Source: Streptomyces pyxinae (GTDB lineage: Bacteria; Actinomycetota; Actinomycetes; Streptomycetales; Streptomycetaceae). From it: DNA of 64,000 nucleotides. Positions 1 to 8,426 of this stretch are shown here, piece after piece (within the stretch, counting starts at the first letter, position 1; every line of letters begins with the position of its first letter). The DNA lies in contig NZ_JANUGQ010000003.1 in assembly GCF_024756275.1 (NCBI RefSeq), positions 310,001-374,000 of the forward strand, read 5' to 3'. A program made the position numbers and the translations under genes. Under the pieces are notes generated by a model. It was not told the DNA's origin, did not search any database, and saw only the letters and a list, made by a program, of their open reading frames with translations.

Positions 1-88
1 CGTCCGCGTCCAGGGGGCGGAGCTCCGGTTCCCGGCCGCTCCCCTCGGGCTCCGGCTCGCGGCTCGCGGCCATTTGTTCAGCTGCCAT
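1..88 (-). CDS. 5' end of a divergent gene, possibly the Lrp/AsnC-type bkd regulator (partial)
   Basis: Only 29 codons are visible before the gene leaves the window. It starts MAAEQMAASREPEPEG and reaches RPLDAD at the edge. A purine-rich AAAGGCGGGGG lies just before the ATG. An acidic N-terminal tail followed by a PLD motif would suit an Lrp/AsnC regulator, whose HTH usually begins near LDxxDRxIL. In Streptomyces a gene of this family (bkdR) sits divergently next to a bkd operon, as here. The identity is inferred from position, because no diagnostic domain is in the window. Confidence 0.45.
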   Translation of the reverse strand, partial: MAAEQMAASREPEPEGSGREPELRPLDAD

Positions 89-316
89 GTGCCCCCGCCT
101 TTCCGCCATGGACGACCTGTTCTCATCCCATGCTGTGGAGAACCGTTTGTCCACAGGCTGGAGGTGCCTGTAGCCAAATTGCCTCCCTGACCGAACAATC
201 GGTAGGTGAGACGCGCCACACTCGCGCCGTCTCCGGGTCGCGTGCCCGCGTCCCCCGGGCTCCGTGCCCGCGTCGTTCCCGGGCCCCGTGCCCGTCTCGC
301 ACGAGGAGGTGCTCCC
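89..316. promoter_or_regulatory. Divergent bkd promoter region with an ACCGA-N4-TCGGT dyad
   Basis: This spacer separates the leftward gene from the first bkd operon. A perfect inverted repeat, ACCGA acaa TCGGT, lies at 190-203. A plausible rightward promoter overlaps it: TTGCCT at 179-184, then 18 bases, then TAGGTG at 203-208. An operator placed between or over the -35 and -10 boxes would suit a local Lrp/AsnC regulator. The boxes and dyad are seen in the sequence; their function is inferred. Confidence 0.4.
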
Positions 317-1459
317 ATGACGGTCCAAGAGCTGCCCGGTGCGGCCTCGTACCGGCCCACCCCGCCCCCGGCGTGGAAGCCGCGCACCGACCCCGCCCCG
401 CTGCTCCCCGACCCCGAGCCGTACCGGGTGCTCGGCACCGGCGCGGTGGACGGGTTCGCGCCGGAGCTGCTCCGCCGGCTCCACGCCGAGCTGGTGCGCG
501 GCCGGCGGTACAACGCGCAGGCCACCGCCCTCACCAAGCAGGGCCGGCTGGCGGTGTACCCGTCCAGCACCGGCCAGGAGGCGTGCCAGGTGGCCGCCGC
601 GCTGGTGCTGGAGGAGCGGGACTGGCTCTTCCCGTCGTACCGGGACACCCTCGCGGCCGTGGTGCGCGGGCTCGATCCGGCGGCGGCGCTCACCCTGCTG
701 CGCGGCGACTGGCACACCGGCTACGACCCGCGCGAGCACCGGATCGCCCCCCTCTGCACGCCCCTCGCCACCCAGCTGCCGCACGCGGTGGGCCTGGCGC
801 ACGCCGCCCGGCTCAAGGGCGACGACGTGGTGGCGCTCGCCCTGGTGGGGGACGGCGGCACCAGCGAGGGCGACTTCCACGAGGCGCTGAACTTCGCGGC
901 CGTCTGGCAGGCGCCGGTGGTCTTCCTGGTGCAGAACAACGGCTTCGCCATCTCCGTGCCGCTCGCCAAGCAGACGGCCGCCCCGTCCCTGGCGCACAAG
1001 GCCGTCGGGTACGGCATGCCGGGCCGGCTGGTCGACGGCAACGACGCCCCGGCCGTGCACCAGGTGCTCGGCGAGGCGATGGCCCGGGCCCGGCGCGGCG
1101 GCGGCCCGACGCTGGTGGAGGCCGTCACCTACCGGATCGACGCCCACACCAACGCCGACGACGCCACCCGGTACCGGGGCGACACCGAGGTGGCGGCCTG
1201 GCGCGACCACGACCCGGTCCGGATCCTGGAGCGCGAGCTGACCGGGCGCGGCCTGCTCGACGAGGCCGGGATACGAGCGGCCGCCGAGGAGGCCGAGGCG
1301 ATGGCCGCGCGGCTGCGCGAGCGGATGAACGCCGACGCCGTCCTCGTCCCCGACGACCTCTTCACCCAGGTGTACGCGGAGCCGACCCCGCAGCTGCGGG
1401 CGCAGGCGGAGCAGCTGCGCGCCGAACTGGCGGCGGAAGTGGAAGGGGACACCCGATGA
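317..1459 (+). CDS. bkdA: Branched-chain 2-oxoacid dehydrogenase E1 component, alpha subunit (operon 1)
   Basis: This is the thiamine-diphosphate-dependent E1 alpha subunit of the cytoplasmic complex that oxidatively decarboxylates 2-oxoisovalerate and related acids from Val, Leu and Ile to branched acyl-CoAs. The 380-residue product carries the ThDP/Mg signature GDGGTSEGDFHEA followed by QNNGFAIS at about residues 178-210. The segment HTNADDATRYR matches the phosphorylation-loop region of the family. The start is the ATG seven bases after GAGGAGG; an upstream in-frame extension has no such site. The stop overlaps the E1 beta start (ATGA), so translation is probably coupled. It is clearly diverged from the paralogue at 23301, which has a longer, basic N-terminus. 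Confidence 0.95.
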   Translation: MTVQELPGAASYRPTPPPAWKPRTDPAPLLPDPEPYRVLGTGAVDGFAPELLRRLHAELVRGRRYNAQATALTKQGRLAVYPSSTGQEACQVAAALVLEERDWLFPSYRDTLAAVVRGLDPAAALTLLRGDWHTGYDPREHRIAPLCTPLATQLPHAVGLAHAARLKGDDVVALALVGDGGTSEGDFHEALNFAAVWQAPVVFLVQNNGFAISVPLAKQTAAPSLAHKAVGYGMPGRLVDGNDAPAVHQVLGEAMARARRGGGPTLVEAVTYRIDAHTNADDATRYRGDTEVAAWRDHDPVRILERELTGRGLLDEAGIRAAAEEAEAMAARLRERMNADAVLVPDDLFTQVYAEPTPQLRAQAEQLRAELAAEVEGDTR

Positions 1460-2511
1460 GCGGGGCGACGAGCCGGGCGACGGGCGGGACGACCGCCACG
1501 GCGGTGAAGCCGGACCGCGCCGCCAGACCGGCGACCATGGCCCAGGCGCTCCAGCGCGCCATGCGGGACGCCATGGCCGAGGACCCGGCGGTCCATGTCC
1601 TCGGGGAGGACGTCGGCACGCTCGGCGGTGTCTTCCGGGTCACCGACGGCCTCGCCAAGGAGTTCGGCGAGGACCGCTGCACGGACACCCCGCTCGCCGA
1701 GGCGGGCATCCTGGGCACCGCCGTCGGCATGGCGATGTACGGGCTGCGACCGGTGGTGGAGATGCAGTTCGACGCCTTCGCCTATCCGGCGTTCGAACAG
1801 CTCATCAGCCATGTCTCCCGGATGCGCAACCGCACCCGGGGCGCCATGCCGCTGCCGCTGGTCGTCCGGGTGCCGTACGGCGGCGGCATCGGCGGGGTCG
1901 AGCACCACAGCGACTCGTCCGAGGCGTACTACATGGCGACTCCGGGGCTCCATGTCGTCACGCCCGCCACCGTCGAGGACGCCTACGGGCTGCTGCGCGC
2001 CGCCATCGCCTCCGACGACCCGGTGGTCTTCCTGGAGCCCAAGCGGCTGTACTGGTCGAAGTCCGACTGGTCGCCCGAGGCCCCGGCGGCGGTCGAGCCG
2101 ATAGGGCGCGCGGTGGTCCGCCGGACCGGCCGCAGCGCCACCCTGATCACCTACGGTCCGTCGGTCCCGGTCTGTCTGGAGGCCGCCGAGGCCGCCCGGG
2201 CCGAGGGCTGGGAGCTGGAGGTCGTGGATCTGCGGTCGCTGGTGCCCTTCGACGACGAGACGGTCTGCGCGTCGGTACGGCGCACCGGGCGCGCGGTGGT
2301 CGTCCATGAGTCCACCGGCTTCGGCGGCCCGGGCGGGGAGATCGCCGCCCGGATCACCGAGCAGTGCTTCCATCACCTGGAGGCACCGGTGCTGCGGGTC
2401 GCCGGCTTCGACATCCCCTACCCGCCGCCGATGCTGGAGCGGCACCATCTGCCCGGTGTCGACCGGGTGCTGGACGCGGTCGCCCGGCTCCAGTGGGAGG
2501 CGGAGAACTGA
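1456..2511 (+). CDS. bkdB: Branched-chain 2-oxoacid dehydrogenase E1 component, beta subunit (operon 1)
   Basis: E1 beta completes the alpha2beta2 decarboxylase that transfers the acyl group to lipoyl-E2. The 351-residue product begins with about 28 loosely structured residues before the transketolase-like pyrimidine-binding domain. Family blocks include GEDVGTLGGVFRVTDGL, EIQF-type VEMQFDAFAYPAFEQ and VPYGGGIGGVEHHSDS. The C-terminal transketolase domain contains VVVHESTGFGGPGGEIAARI. The start overlaps the alpha stop by four bases and the stop overlaps the E2 start by one base (TGATG), so this is the middle gene of a tightly coupled operon. Confidence 0.95.
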   Translation: MSGATSRATGGTTATAVKPDRAARPATMAQALQRAMRDAMAEDPAVHVLGEDVGTLGGVFRVTDGLAKEFGEDRCTDTPLAEAGILGTAVGMAMYGLRPVVEMQFDAFAYPAFEQLISHVSRMRNRTRGAMPLPLVVRVPYGGGIGGVEHHSDSSEAYYMATPGLHVVTPATVEDAYGLLRAAIASDDPVVFLEPKRLYWSKSDWSPEAPAAVEPIGRAVVRRTGRSATLITYGPSVPVCLEAAEAARAEGWELEVVDLRSLVPFDDETVCASVRRTGRAVVVHESTGFGGPGGEIAARITEQCFHHLEAPVLRVAGFDIPYPPPMLERHHLPGVDRVLDAVARLQWEAEN

Positions 2512-4112
2512 TGCCCCAGGTGCTGGAGTTCAAGCTGCCGGACCTCGGTGAGGGCCTGACCGAGGCGGAGATCGTGCGGTGGCTGGTGGCCGTCGGCGAC
2601 GTGGTGGCCGTGGACCAGCCGGTGGTGGAGGTCGAGACGGCCAAGGCCATGGTGGAGGTGCCCTGCCCGTACGGCGGTGTGGTCACCGCCCGGTTCGGTG
2701 AGGAGGGCAGCGAACTCCCGGTCGGTGCCCCGCTGCTGACGGTCGCGGTCGGCGCGGCGGCGGCCCCGGGCGACGCCCCGGGAGCGGACGCGGCCGGCGC
2801 CGCCGGAGCCCCCGCCCCGGAGCCGGCCACCGGGGCGGCGCACGAGGGCTCGGGGAATGTGCTCGTCGGGTACGGCACCGCCGCGCCCGCCGCCCGCAGG
2901 CGCCGGATCCGCTCCGGCGGCGGTACGGGCCTGCTGGGCACCGCCGCGCCGGACACGGCTCCGCTGGACGGAGCGCCCGCGACCGGCGCCCCGGGCACCG
3001 GTGGCGGGGACGCTTCCGGGCCGAACGCCCGGATACCGGCGGACCGGCCGCCCGCGGTGACCGGGCCGGACGCCGTGGCGGGGCCGTACTCCGACGCGGG
3101 GCCGGGTGCGCTGCCGGAGGCGGACGCCACGGCCGGGACCGGCGCCGGGCCGGGGACGACCGGGGGCGGTACGGCCCTGCCGGACGGACCGGTTCCGGTG
3201 ATCTCGCCGCTGGTGCGGAAGCTGGCCCGGGAGGGCGGGATCGATCTGCGCCGGCTGCGCGGCTCGGGGCGGGACGGCCTGATCCTGCGCGCGGACGTGG
3301 AGCGGGCGGTTGCCGTCGGGGCCGTCGCCGCCGGGGCGGTCGCCGCGCCGGAGACCCGGGCGGCTCCCCGCGCCCGGCCGGCCCCGGAGACCGGCGCCCG
3401 GCCCGCCGTGGCGGCCACCGCCGCCGGAGAGCGGGTGCCGCTGCGGGGCGTACGGGGTGCGGTGGCGGACAAGCTCTCCCGCAGCCGGCGCGAGATCCCC
3501 GACGCCACCTGCTGGGTCGACGCCGACGCCACCGAGCTGATGGCCGCCCGTGCCGCCATGAACGCGGCCGGCGGCCCGAAGATCTCGGTGCTGGCGCTGC
3601 TGGCCCGGGTCTGCACGGCGGGTCTGGCCCGCTTCCCCGAGCTCAACGCCACGGTGGACACCGAGGCGCGGGAGATCGTGCGGCTGCCCGGGGTGCATCT
3701 CGGGTTCGCCGCCCAGACCGACCGGGGCCTGGTGGTACCGGTGGTGAAGGACGCGCACGGGCGCTCGGCCGAGTCGCTGACGGCCGAGTTCGCCCGGCTG
3801 ACCGAGGCGGCGCGCACCGGGGCCCTCACCCCGGCGGACCTCACCGGCGGGACGTTCACGCTCAACAACTACGGGGTGTTCGGGGTGGACGGCTCCACGC
3901 CGATCATCAACCACCCGGAGGCGGCGATGCTCGGGGTGGGGCGGATCGTCCCCAAGCCGTGGGTGCACCGGGGCGAACTGGCGGTACGTCAGGTCGTCCA
4001 GCTGTCACTGACCTTCGACCACCGGGTCTGCGACGGCGGCACGGCGGGCGGCTTCCTGCGGTATGTGGCGGACTGTGTGGAGCAACCCGCGGTACTGCTG
4101 CGGACCCTGTAG
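2511..4112 (+). CDS. bkdC: Branched-chain 2-oxoacid dehydrogenase E2, dihydrolipoamide acyltransferase (operon 1)
   Basis: E2 forms the complex core and moves the acyl group from the lipoyl arm to CoA. The 533-residue product has an N-terminal lipoyl domain, with the modified lysine expected at K45 in VETAKAMVEV. A very long Ala/Pro/Gly linker follows at about residues 85-225. A peripheral-subunit-binding domain lies near 228-266 (PLVRKLAREGGIDL). The catalytic acyltransferase domain ends with the HxxxDG motif in TFDHRVCDGG near residue 505. Only one lipoyl domain is present. No E3 gene lies in the cluster, so E3 must come from elsewhere in the genome. Confidence 0.94.
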   Translation: MPQVLEFKLPDLGEGLTEAEIVRWLVAVGDVVAVDQPVVEVETAKAMVEVPCPYGGVVTARFGEEGSELPVGAPLLTVAVGAAAAPGDAPGADAAGAAGAPAPEPATGAAHEGSGNVLVGYGTAAPAARRRRIRSGGGTGLLGTAAPDTAPLDGAPATGAPGTGGGDASGPNARIPADRPPAVTGPDAVAGPYSDAGPGALPEADATAGTGAGPGTTGGGTALPDGPVPVISPLVRKLAREGGIDLRRLRGSGRDGLILRADVERAVAVGAVAAGAVAAPETRAAPRARPAPETGARPAVAATAAGERVPLRGVRGAVADKLSRSRREIPDATCWVDADATELMAARAAMNAAGGPKISVLALLARVCTAGLARFPELNATVDTEAREIVRLPGVHLGFAAQTDRGLVVPVVKDAHGRSAESLTAEFARLTEAARTGALTPADLTGGTFTLNNYGVFGVDGSTPIINHPEAAMLGVGRIVPKPWVHRGELAVRQVVQLSLTFDHRVCDGGTAGGFLRYVADCVEQPAVLLRTL

Positions 4113-4680
4113 CCGGGCGTCCGGCCGGCGGAGCGTCCGCCGCCCGGGCGGCGCGGGCCGCGACCGGCCGGCGCCGGGCGCCCGCCGGTCCGCTCGGCGC
4201 CGGTGAACGGCTTCGCGGTGGGGGCCCGCCGGTCCGCCGACTGGTCGGCCGGCGGCCGCTCGGGCCCGCCGGGCCACTGGCCGGGCTCTTTCGTTACGGG
4301 GCCCACGGGCCCGGTGGCCCGCCGGCCCTTCGCCGGACGGCGGCTCCGGGGACCGGGACGGGTCGACGGGCCCGCCGCCGGGGCCGGTTGGCGTGCGGCG
4401 GCGGATGTCCGTGCCGTGCCGTCGGCAGCGCGCCATCGGCGGCCGGCGACTCGTTACCGGCGAGCGGCGGGGACGGCCTGGGGCTGCCCGCCGGACGATG
4501 CGCTTCGGGCCGGGTGGCTGCCGGCCCGGCCCGGGTGGCTGCCGGGCCGCCTGCCTCTCGCGGGGCGGGAGTTCCGCCGGCCGGGGGGCCGGGCGGGGCT
4601 CGCGGGGGCGGCTCGGCGGAGTGCCCGGGCGGTGCGGGGGTGCCCGGGGGGTGGGGTGGGCGGCGCACCATACTGGTGGG
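4113..4680. other. Gene-free stretch after bkd operon 1
   Basis: About 570 bases of extremely GC-rich sequence hold no convincing gene. A short hairpin, CGGCGGA gcg TCCGCCG at 4126-4142, follows the bkdC stop and may be a weak terminator. Just before the next start codon, CATACT lies eight bases upstream of the GTG and resembles a -10 box, suggesting a leaderless transcript for the nucleotidyltransferase gene. The open frames on both strands here look like GC-driven artefacts without family motifs. Confidence 0.5.
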
Positions 4681-5622
4681 GTGACCCGTTTCGACGTCGT
4701 CGTGCTCGCCGGGGGTGCCGCCAAGCGGCTGGGCGGAGCGGACAAGCCAGGGCTGAGCGTGGGCGGGCGCGTCCTCCTCGACCGCGTGCTGGGGGCGTGC
4801 CGTGCCGCCGGCCGCACCGTGGTGGTGGGCGCCCGGCGGCCCACGGCCCACCCGGTGCGCTGGGCCCGTGAGGAGCCGCCCGGCGGCGGGCCGCTCCCCG
4901 CGCTGGCCGCCGGGGTACGGCAGGTCGAGGCGGACGCGGTCGTGGTGCTCGGCGGTGATCTGCCGTTCCTCACGGCCTCCTCGGTACGGCGGCTGACGGA
5001 GGCACTGGCCGCGGCGGGGGACGCCGAGGCGGTGCTCTCGGTCGACCCCGGGGGCCGGGACCAGCCCCTGGTGGCGGTGTACCGCACCGAGCCGCTCCGG
5101 CGTGAACTCGCCCTGCTGGCCACCGAGTACGGGGCGCTCGCCGGGCTGCCGCTGCGGCTGCTGGTGGCGGAGCTGGCGGTGGCGCGGACGGGGCTGGATC
5201 CGGCGGCCACCTTCGACTGCGACACCTGGGAGGACCTGGCGAACGCCCGTGCGCGCATCAGGGAGCATGGGCATGTGCTGGATGAATGGATCACCGCGGT
5301 CAAGGACGAGCTCGGCATCGAGCTGGACGTCGACACCACCGGACTGCTCGACCTGGCCCGGGACGCCGCCCACGGGGTGGCCCGGCCGGCCGCGCCGCTG
5401 ACCACCTTCCTGGTCGGGTACGCGGCGGGGCGGGCGAGCGGCGACGGGCCCGAGGCGGTCGCGGAAGCCACCCGGAAGGCCGTCGCCCTGGCTCGGCGCT
5501 GGGCCGATGAGACGGCGGACGGCGGCGGGACGGCGGACGGCGGCCGCCCCGACGGTACCGGTGACGGCCGGCCCGGTGGCCCCGGCGACGGTCCGGGCCG
5601 CCCGGGTGGCGGTCCGGCATGA
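4681..5622 (+). CDS. MobA-like nucleotidyltransferase fused to a DUF6457-type domain
   Basis: The N-terminal half (about residues 1-190) is a MobA-like NTP transferase. It opens with VVVLAGGAAKRLGGADKPGL, the glycine-rich nucleotide-binding loop plus the conserved lysine, and contains the metal-binding motif GGDLPFLT. MobA links GMP to molybdopterin. The C-terminal part (from LDEWITAVKDELGIELD onward) resembles DUF6457, a small helical domain common in actinobacteria. A low-complexity Gly/Asp tail ends the 313-residue protein. The start is a GTG with no clear ribosome site and a nearby CATACT box, so it may be leaderless. The stop overlaps the MoeA-like start (ATGA), which supports a role in molybdenum cofactor assembly. 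Confidence 0.85.
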   Translation: MTRFDVVVLAGGAAKRLGGADKPGLSVGGRVLLDRVLGACRAAGRTVVVGARRPTAHPVRWAREEPPGGGPLPALAAGVRQVEADAVVVLGGDLPFLTASSVRRLTEALAAAGDAEAVLSVDPGGRDQPLVAVYRTEPLRRELALLATEYGALAGLPLRLLVAELAVARTGLDPAATFDCDTWEDLANARARIREHGHVLDEWITAVKDELGIELDVDTTGLLDLARDAAHGVARPAAPLTTFLVGYAAGRASGDGPEAVAEATRKAVALARRWADETADGGGTADGGRPDGTGDGRPGGPGDGPGRPGGGPA

Positions 5623-7121
5623 CCGGCCAGGATCCCGCTCCCGGCCCCTACGGCCCCGACAGCACCGACGGCTTCGACGAGGCGCTCGCCCTGCTCGGGC
5701 CGCCGCCCCACGCCCGGTCCGGCGGCGCCCGGGCCGGGACCGGCGGGCACTCCGGCCCGGCCGGCCACCAGGCGCACCGCTCCGAAGATCCGGTCGGCGC
5801 CGCCCCCGGGGACGAGGACGACCGGGCCCGGTACACCCCGACCCGGGCCGGGGCGGCCGCCGGCGACCACCCGGCGCCCCCGGCCACGCCCGCCGGCCGG
5901 TCAGGGGAGCACCGGGCCACCGCCTGGGAGGCCGCCCGGGCCACCGCCGAGCGGGCCGGGCACCGGGCCCGGGCGGCACGGCCCCCGCGCACCCTGCGCC
6001 TTCCGCTCACCGAGGCGCTGGGGCACACCCTGGCGGAGCCGCTGACCGCGCTCACCGATCTGCCCCCGTTCGACACCTCCGCCATGGACGGCTGGGCGGT
6101 CGCCGGACCCGGGCCCTGGACGATCCACGAGGACACCGCCGTGCTCGCCGGGCACGCCGCCCGGGAGGCCCTGCCGGACGGCGAGGCGGTGCGCATCGCC
6201 ACCGGCGCCCGGGTACCGCCGGACGCCACCGCCGTGATCCGCGGTGAGCACGCCCGCGCCGACGCGGCCGGCCGGCTGTACGCCCGGCGGCCGGTGGTGC
6301 ACGGCCAGGACATCCGGCCGCGCGGCCAGGAGTGCCGTACCGGCGACCGGCTGCTGCCCGCCACGGCCGAGGTGACGCCCGCCGTGCTGGGGCTCGCGGC
6401 GGCGGCCGGGTACGACGAGCTGACCGTGGCCGCGCGCCCCCGGGTGGCGGTGCTGGTGCTGGGCGACGAGCTGCTCACCGAGGGGCTTCCGCACGACGGA
6501 CTGGTCCGGGACGCGCTCGGCCCCATGCTCGCCCCCTGGCTGCGCGCGCTGGGGGCGGAGGTCACCGCCGTGCGCCGGGTGACGGACGACGCGGACGCCC
6601 TCCGGGCGGCGATCACGGGCGCCGAGGCCGAACTGGTCCTCACCACCGGGGGCACCGCAGCGGGGCCGGTCGACCACCTCCACTCGGTGCTGGACCGGGC
6701 CGGGGCCGAACCGTTGGTGGACGGGGTGAAGGCGCGCCCCGGCCACCCCATGCTGCTCGCCCGGCTCGCGCCGGACCGTCACCTGGTGGGGCTGCCGGGC
6801 AACCCGCTGGCGGCCGTCTCCGGGCTGCTCACCCTCGCCGCCCCGCTGCTGCGGGCCCTCACCGGCCGGCCGGCCCCGGAGCCGTACTGGCTGCCGGTCC
6901 GGGAGGAACTGCCGGGGCATCCGTACGACGTCCGGCTGGTGCCGGTCGTCCGGCGCTCCGGATGGGCCGAGCCGCTGCGGTTCCGGGGGCCCGCGATGCT
7001 GCGCGGGGTCGCCGCCGCCGACGGGCTCGCCGTCGTCCCGATCGATGGCGCCCGCGCGGGCGAGCCACTGGAGATTCTCGCCCTGCCCTGGTCGGGCCCC
7101 ACCGAAGGGTGTTTCACGTGA
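5619..7121 (+). CDS. moeA: MoeA-like molybdopterin molybdenumtransferase with an N-terminal extension
   Basis: MoeA inserts molybdenum into adenylylated molybdopterin. Family blocks are PPFDTSAMDGWAV (about residues 148-160), ATGARVPPDATAVIRGE, RPRVAVLVLGDELL and GLPGNPLAAV. The 500-residue product is roughly 100 residues longer than usual because of a Pro/Gly/Asp-rich, probably disordered N-terminus. One core motif is unusual: where typical MoeA has GGVSVGxYD this protein has TTGGTAAGPVDHL, so the catalytic contact may differ. It overlaps the MobA-like gene by ATGA upstream and the channel gene by GTGA downstream. The function is likely but not certain, given the altered motif. Confidence 0.82.
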   Translation: MTGQDPAPGPYGPDSTDGFDEALALLGPPPHARSGGARAGTGGHSGPAGHQAHRSEDPVGAAPGDEDDRARYTPTRAGAAAGDHPAPPATPAGRSGEHRATAWEAARATAERAGHRARAARPPRTLRLPLTEALGHTLAEPLTALTDLPPFDTSAMDGWAVAGPGPWTIHEDTAVLAGHAAREALPDGEAVRIATGARVPPDATAVIRGEHARADAAGRLYARRPVVHGQDIRPRGQECRTGDRLLPATAEVTPAVLGLAAAAGYDELTVAARPRVAVLVLGDELLTEGLPHDGLVRDALGPMLAPWLRALGAEVTAVRRVTDDADALRAAITGAEAELVLTTGGTAAGPVDHLHSVLDRAGAEPLVDGVKARPGHPMLLARLAPDRHLVGLPGNPLAAVSGLLTLAAPLLRALTGRPAPEPYWLPVREELPGHPYDVRLVPVVRRSGWAEPLRFRGPAMLRGVAAADGLAVVPIDGARAGEPLEILALPWSGPTEGCFT

Positions 7122-7124
7122 AAC
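7111..7124. promoter_or_regulatory. parS site, perfect GTTTCACGTGAAAC
   Basis: This 14-base perfect palindrome is identical to the streptomycete parS core bound by ParB during chromosome segregation. It sits exactly on the junction of two genes: the GTGA overlap of the moeA-like stop and the channel start forms the right half of the palindrome. A GAAGGG ribosome site lies just upstream at 7104-7109. Streptomyces parS sites cluster around oriC, which agrees with the gene order. Confidence 0.88.
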
Positions 7125-8200
7125 TTCCCGGCCATGACGCGATGGCCCGCAACGCCGACGAACATCTGGTCGCCAGCCGCATCAAGCTGCCGCGCCGGAT
7201 CGTCGAGCGCCCGCTCCGGCAGGTGGCCAAGCGGCTGCTGATGGCGCTGTTCGTGCTGGTGCTCACGGCGATGATCGTGGCGCTGGACCGGGAGGGCTAC
7301 CACGACAACGCGGACGACCGGGTGGATGTCCTCGACGCCTTCTACTACGCCACCGTGACCCTCTCCACCACGGGTTACGGCGACATCGTCCCGTACAGTG
7401 ACTCGGCCCGGTTGATGAACATCCTGCTGATCACGCCGTTGCGGGTGCTTTTCCTGATCATTCTGGTCGGCACCACTCTTGAGGTTCTCACCGAGCGGAC
7501 CCGGGAGGAGTGGCGGCTGAACCGCTGGAGGTCCACCTTGCGTGACCACACCGTCGTCATCGGCTTCGGTACGAAGGGCCGTTCCGCGATCCAGACGCTC
7601 TGCGCCACCGGGTTGACCAAGGAGCGGATCGTCATCGTCGATCCGAGCAGCAAGGCCATCGACGCGGCCAACGCGGACGGCTTCACCGGGGTGCTGGGCG
7701 ACGCCACCCGAAGCGATGTGCTGCTCCGGGCCGAGCTCCAGAAGGCCCGGCAGATCGTCATCGCCACCCAGCGGGACGACACCGCCGTACTGGTCACCCT
7801 GACCGCCCGGCAGCTCAACCGGAGCGCCAAGATCGTGGCGGCGGTCCGCGAGGAGGAGAACGCCCCGCTGCTGCGGCAGTCCGGCGCCGATGCCGTGATC
7901 ACCAGCGCCAGCGCCGCCGGGCGGCTGCTCGGTCTCTCGGTGCTCAGCCCCAGCGCGGGCACGGTCATGGAGGACCTGATCCAGCAGGGCAGCGGCCTCG
8001 ATCTGATCGAACGGCCGGTGATAAAGGCCGAGGTCGGCAAGAACGTGCGGGAGACCGACGATCTGGTGGTCAGCGTGGTGCGCGGCCACCGGCTGCTCGG
8101 TTACGACGACCCCGCGGCCAGTCCGCTCCAGCTGACCGACCGGGTGATCACCATCGTCCGGGCCCGCCCGGTGGCCGGGCCGGGGCTGTCCGGGGAGTAG
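7118..8200 (+). CDS. Two-TM potassium channel with a cytoplasmic TrkA-N/RCK domain
   Basis: The 360-residue product has TM1 at about residues 37-56, a pore loop with the K+ selectivity filter TTGYGD at residues 84-89, and TM2 at about 97-122. A Rossmann-fold TrkA-N domain follows, with the nucleotide loop VVIGFGTKGRSAIQ from about residue 147, then a TrkA-C-like tail. This is the architecture of MthK-type gated K+ channels. The GTG start is favoured because GAAGGG lies eight bases upstream and the GTGA overlap couples it to the moeA-like gene. An ATG eight codons later is the alternative. Linkage to cofactor genes gives no obvious functional clue. Confidence 0.9.
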   Translation: MKLPGHDAMARNADEHLVASRIKLPRRIVERPLRQVAKRLLMALFVLVLTAMIVALDREGYHDNADDRVDVLDAFYYATVTLSTTGYGDIVPYSDSARLMNILLITPLRVLFLIILVGTTLEVLTERTREEWRLNRWRSTLRDHTVVIGFGTKGRSAIQTLCATGLTKERIVIVDPSSKAIDAANADGFTGVLGDATRSDVLLRAELQKARQIVIATQRDDTAVLVTLTARQLNRSAKIVAAVREEENAPLLRQSGADAVITSASAAGRLLGLSVLSPSAGTVMEDLIQQGSGLDLIERPVIKAEVGKNVRETDDLVVSVVRGHRLLGYDDPAASPLQLTDRVITIVRARPVAGPGLSGE

Positions 8201-8413
8201 GGCCGGGCCCACCGGAAGGGGCCGGAGGGGGCCGGCGGAACGAGCCATGGACCGGGTGCCCGGTCCTCCGGCAACCCGGCAACCGATACCCGGCCCGTCC
8301 GAGGGGCCCGGCGGTCAGTACCCGGTCCGGGCCCGGCGGCCGGCAGGCCCGGGCACTTGGGCGCGTCCGGCGTTCGGGCGGCCCGGTGCCCCGGGTGCCC
8401 GGCGGGGCGGGAG

Positions 8414-8419
8414 TAGCCT
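8414..8419 (+). promoter_or_regulatory. -10 box TAGCCT of a leaderless promoter
   Basis: TAGCCT fits the actinobacterial TANNNT -10 consensus and lies seven bases before the ATG at 8427. No Shine-Dalgarno sequence is present. Transcription would therefore start at or next to the start codon. Confidence 0.6.
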
Positions 8420-8426
8420 CGCGGGC

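Noticed and set aside
130..316. Longer start for the first bkd region and in-frame extension of E1beta back through E1alpha
   Set aside because: The E1alpha and E1beta starts have a ribosome site or ATGA coupling, and the extended sequence shows no family similarity.
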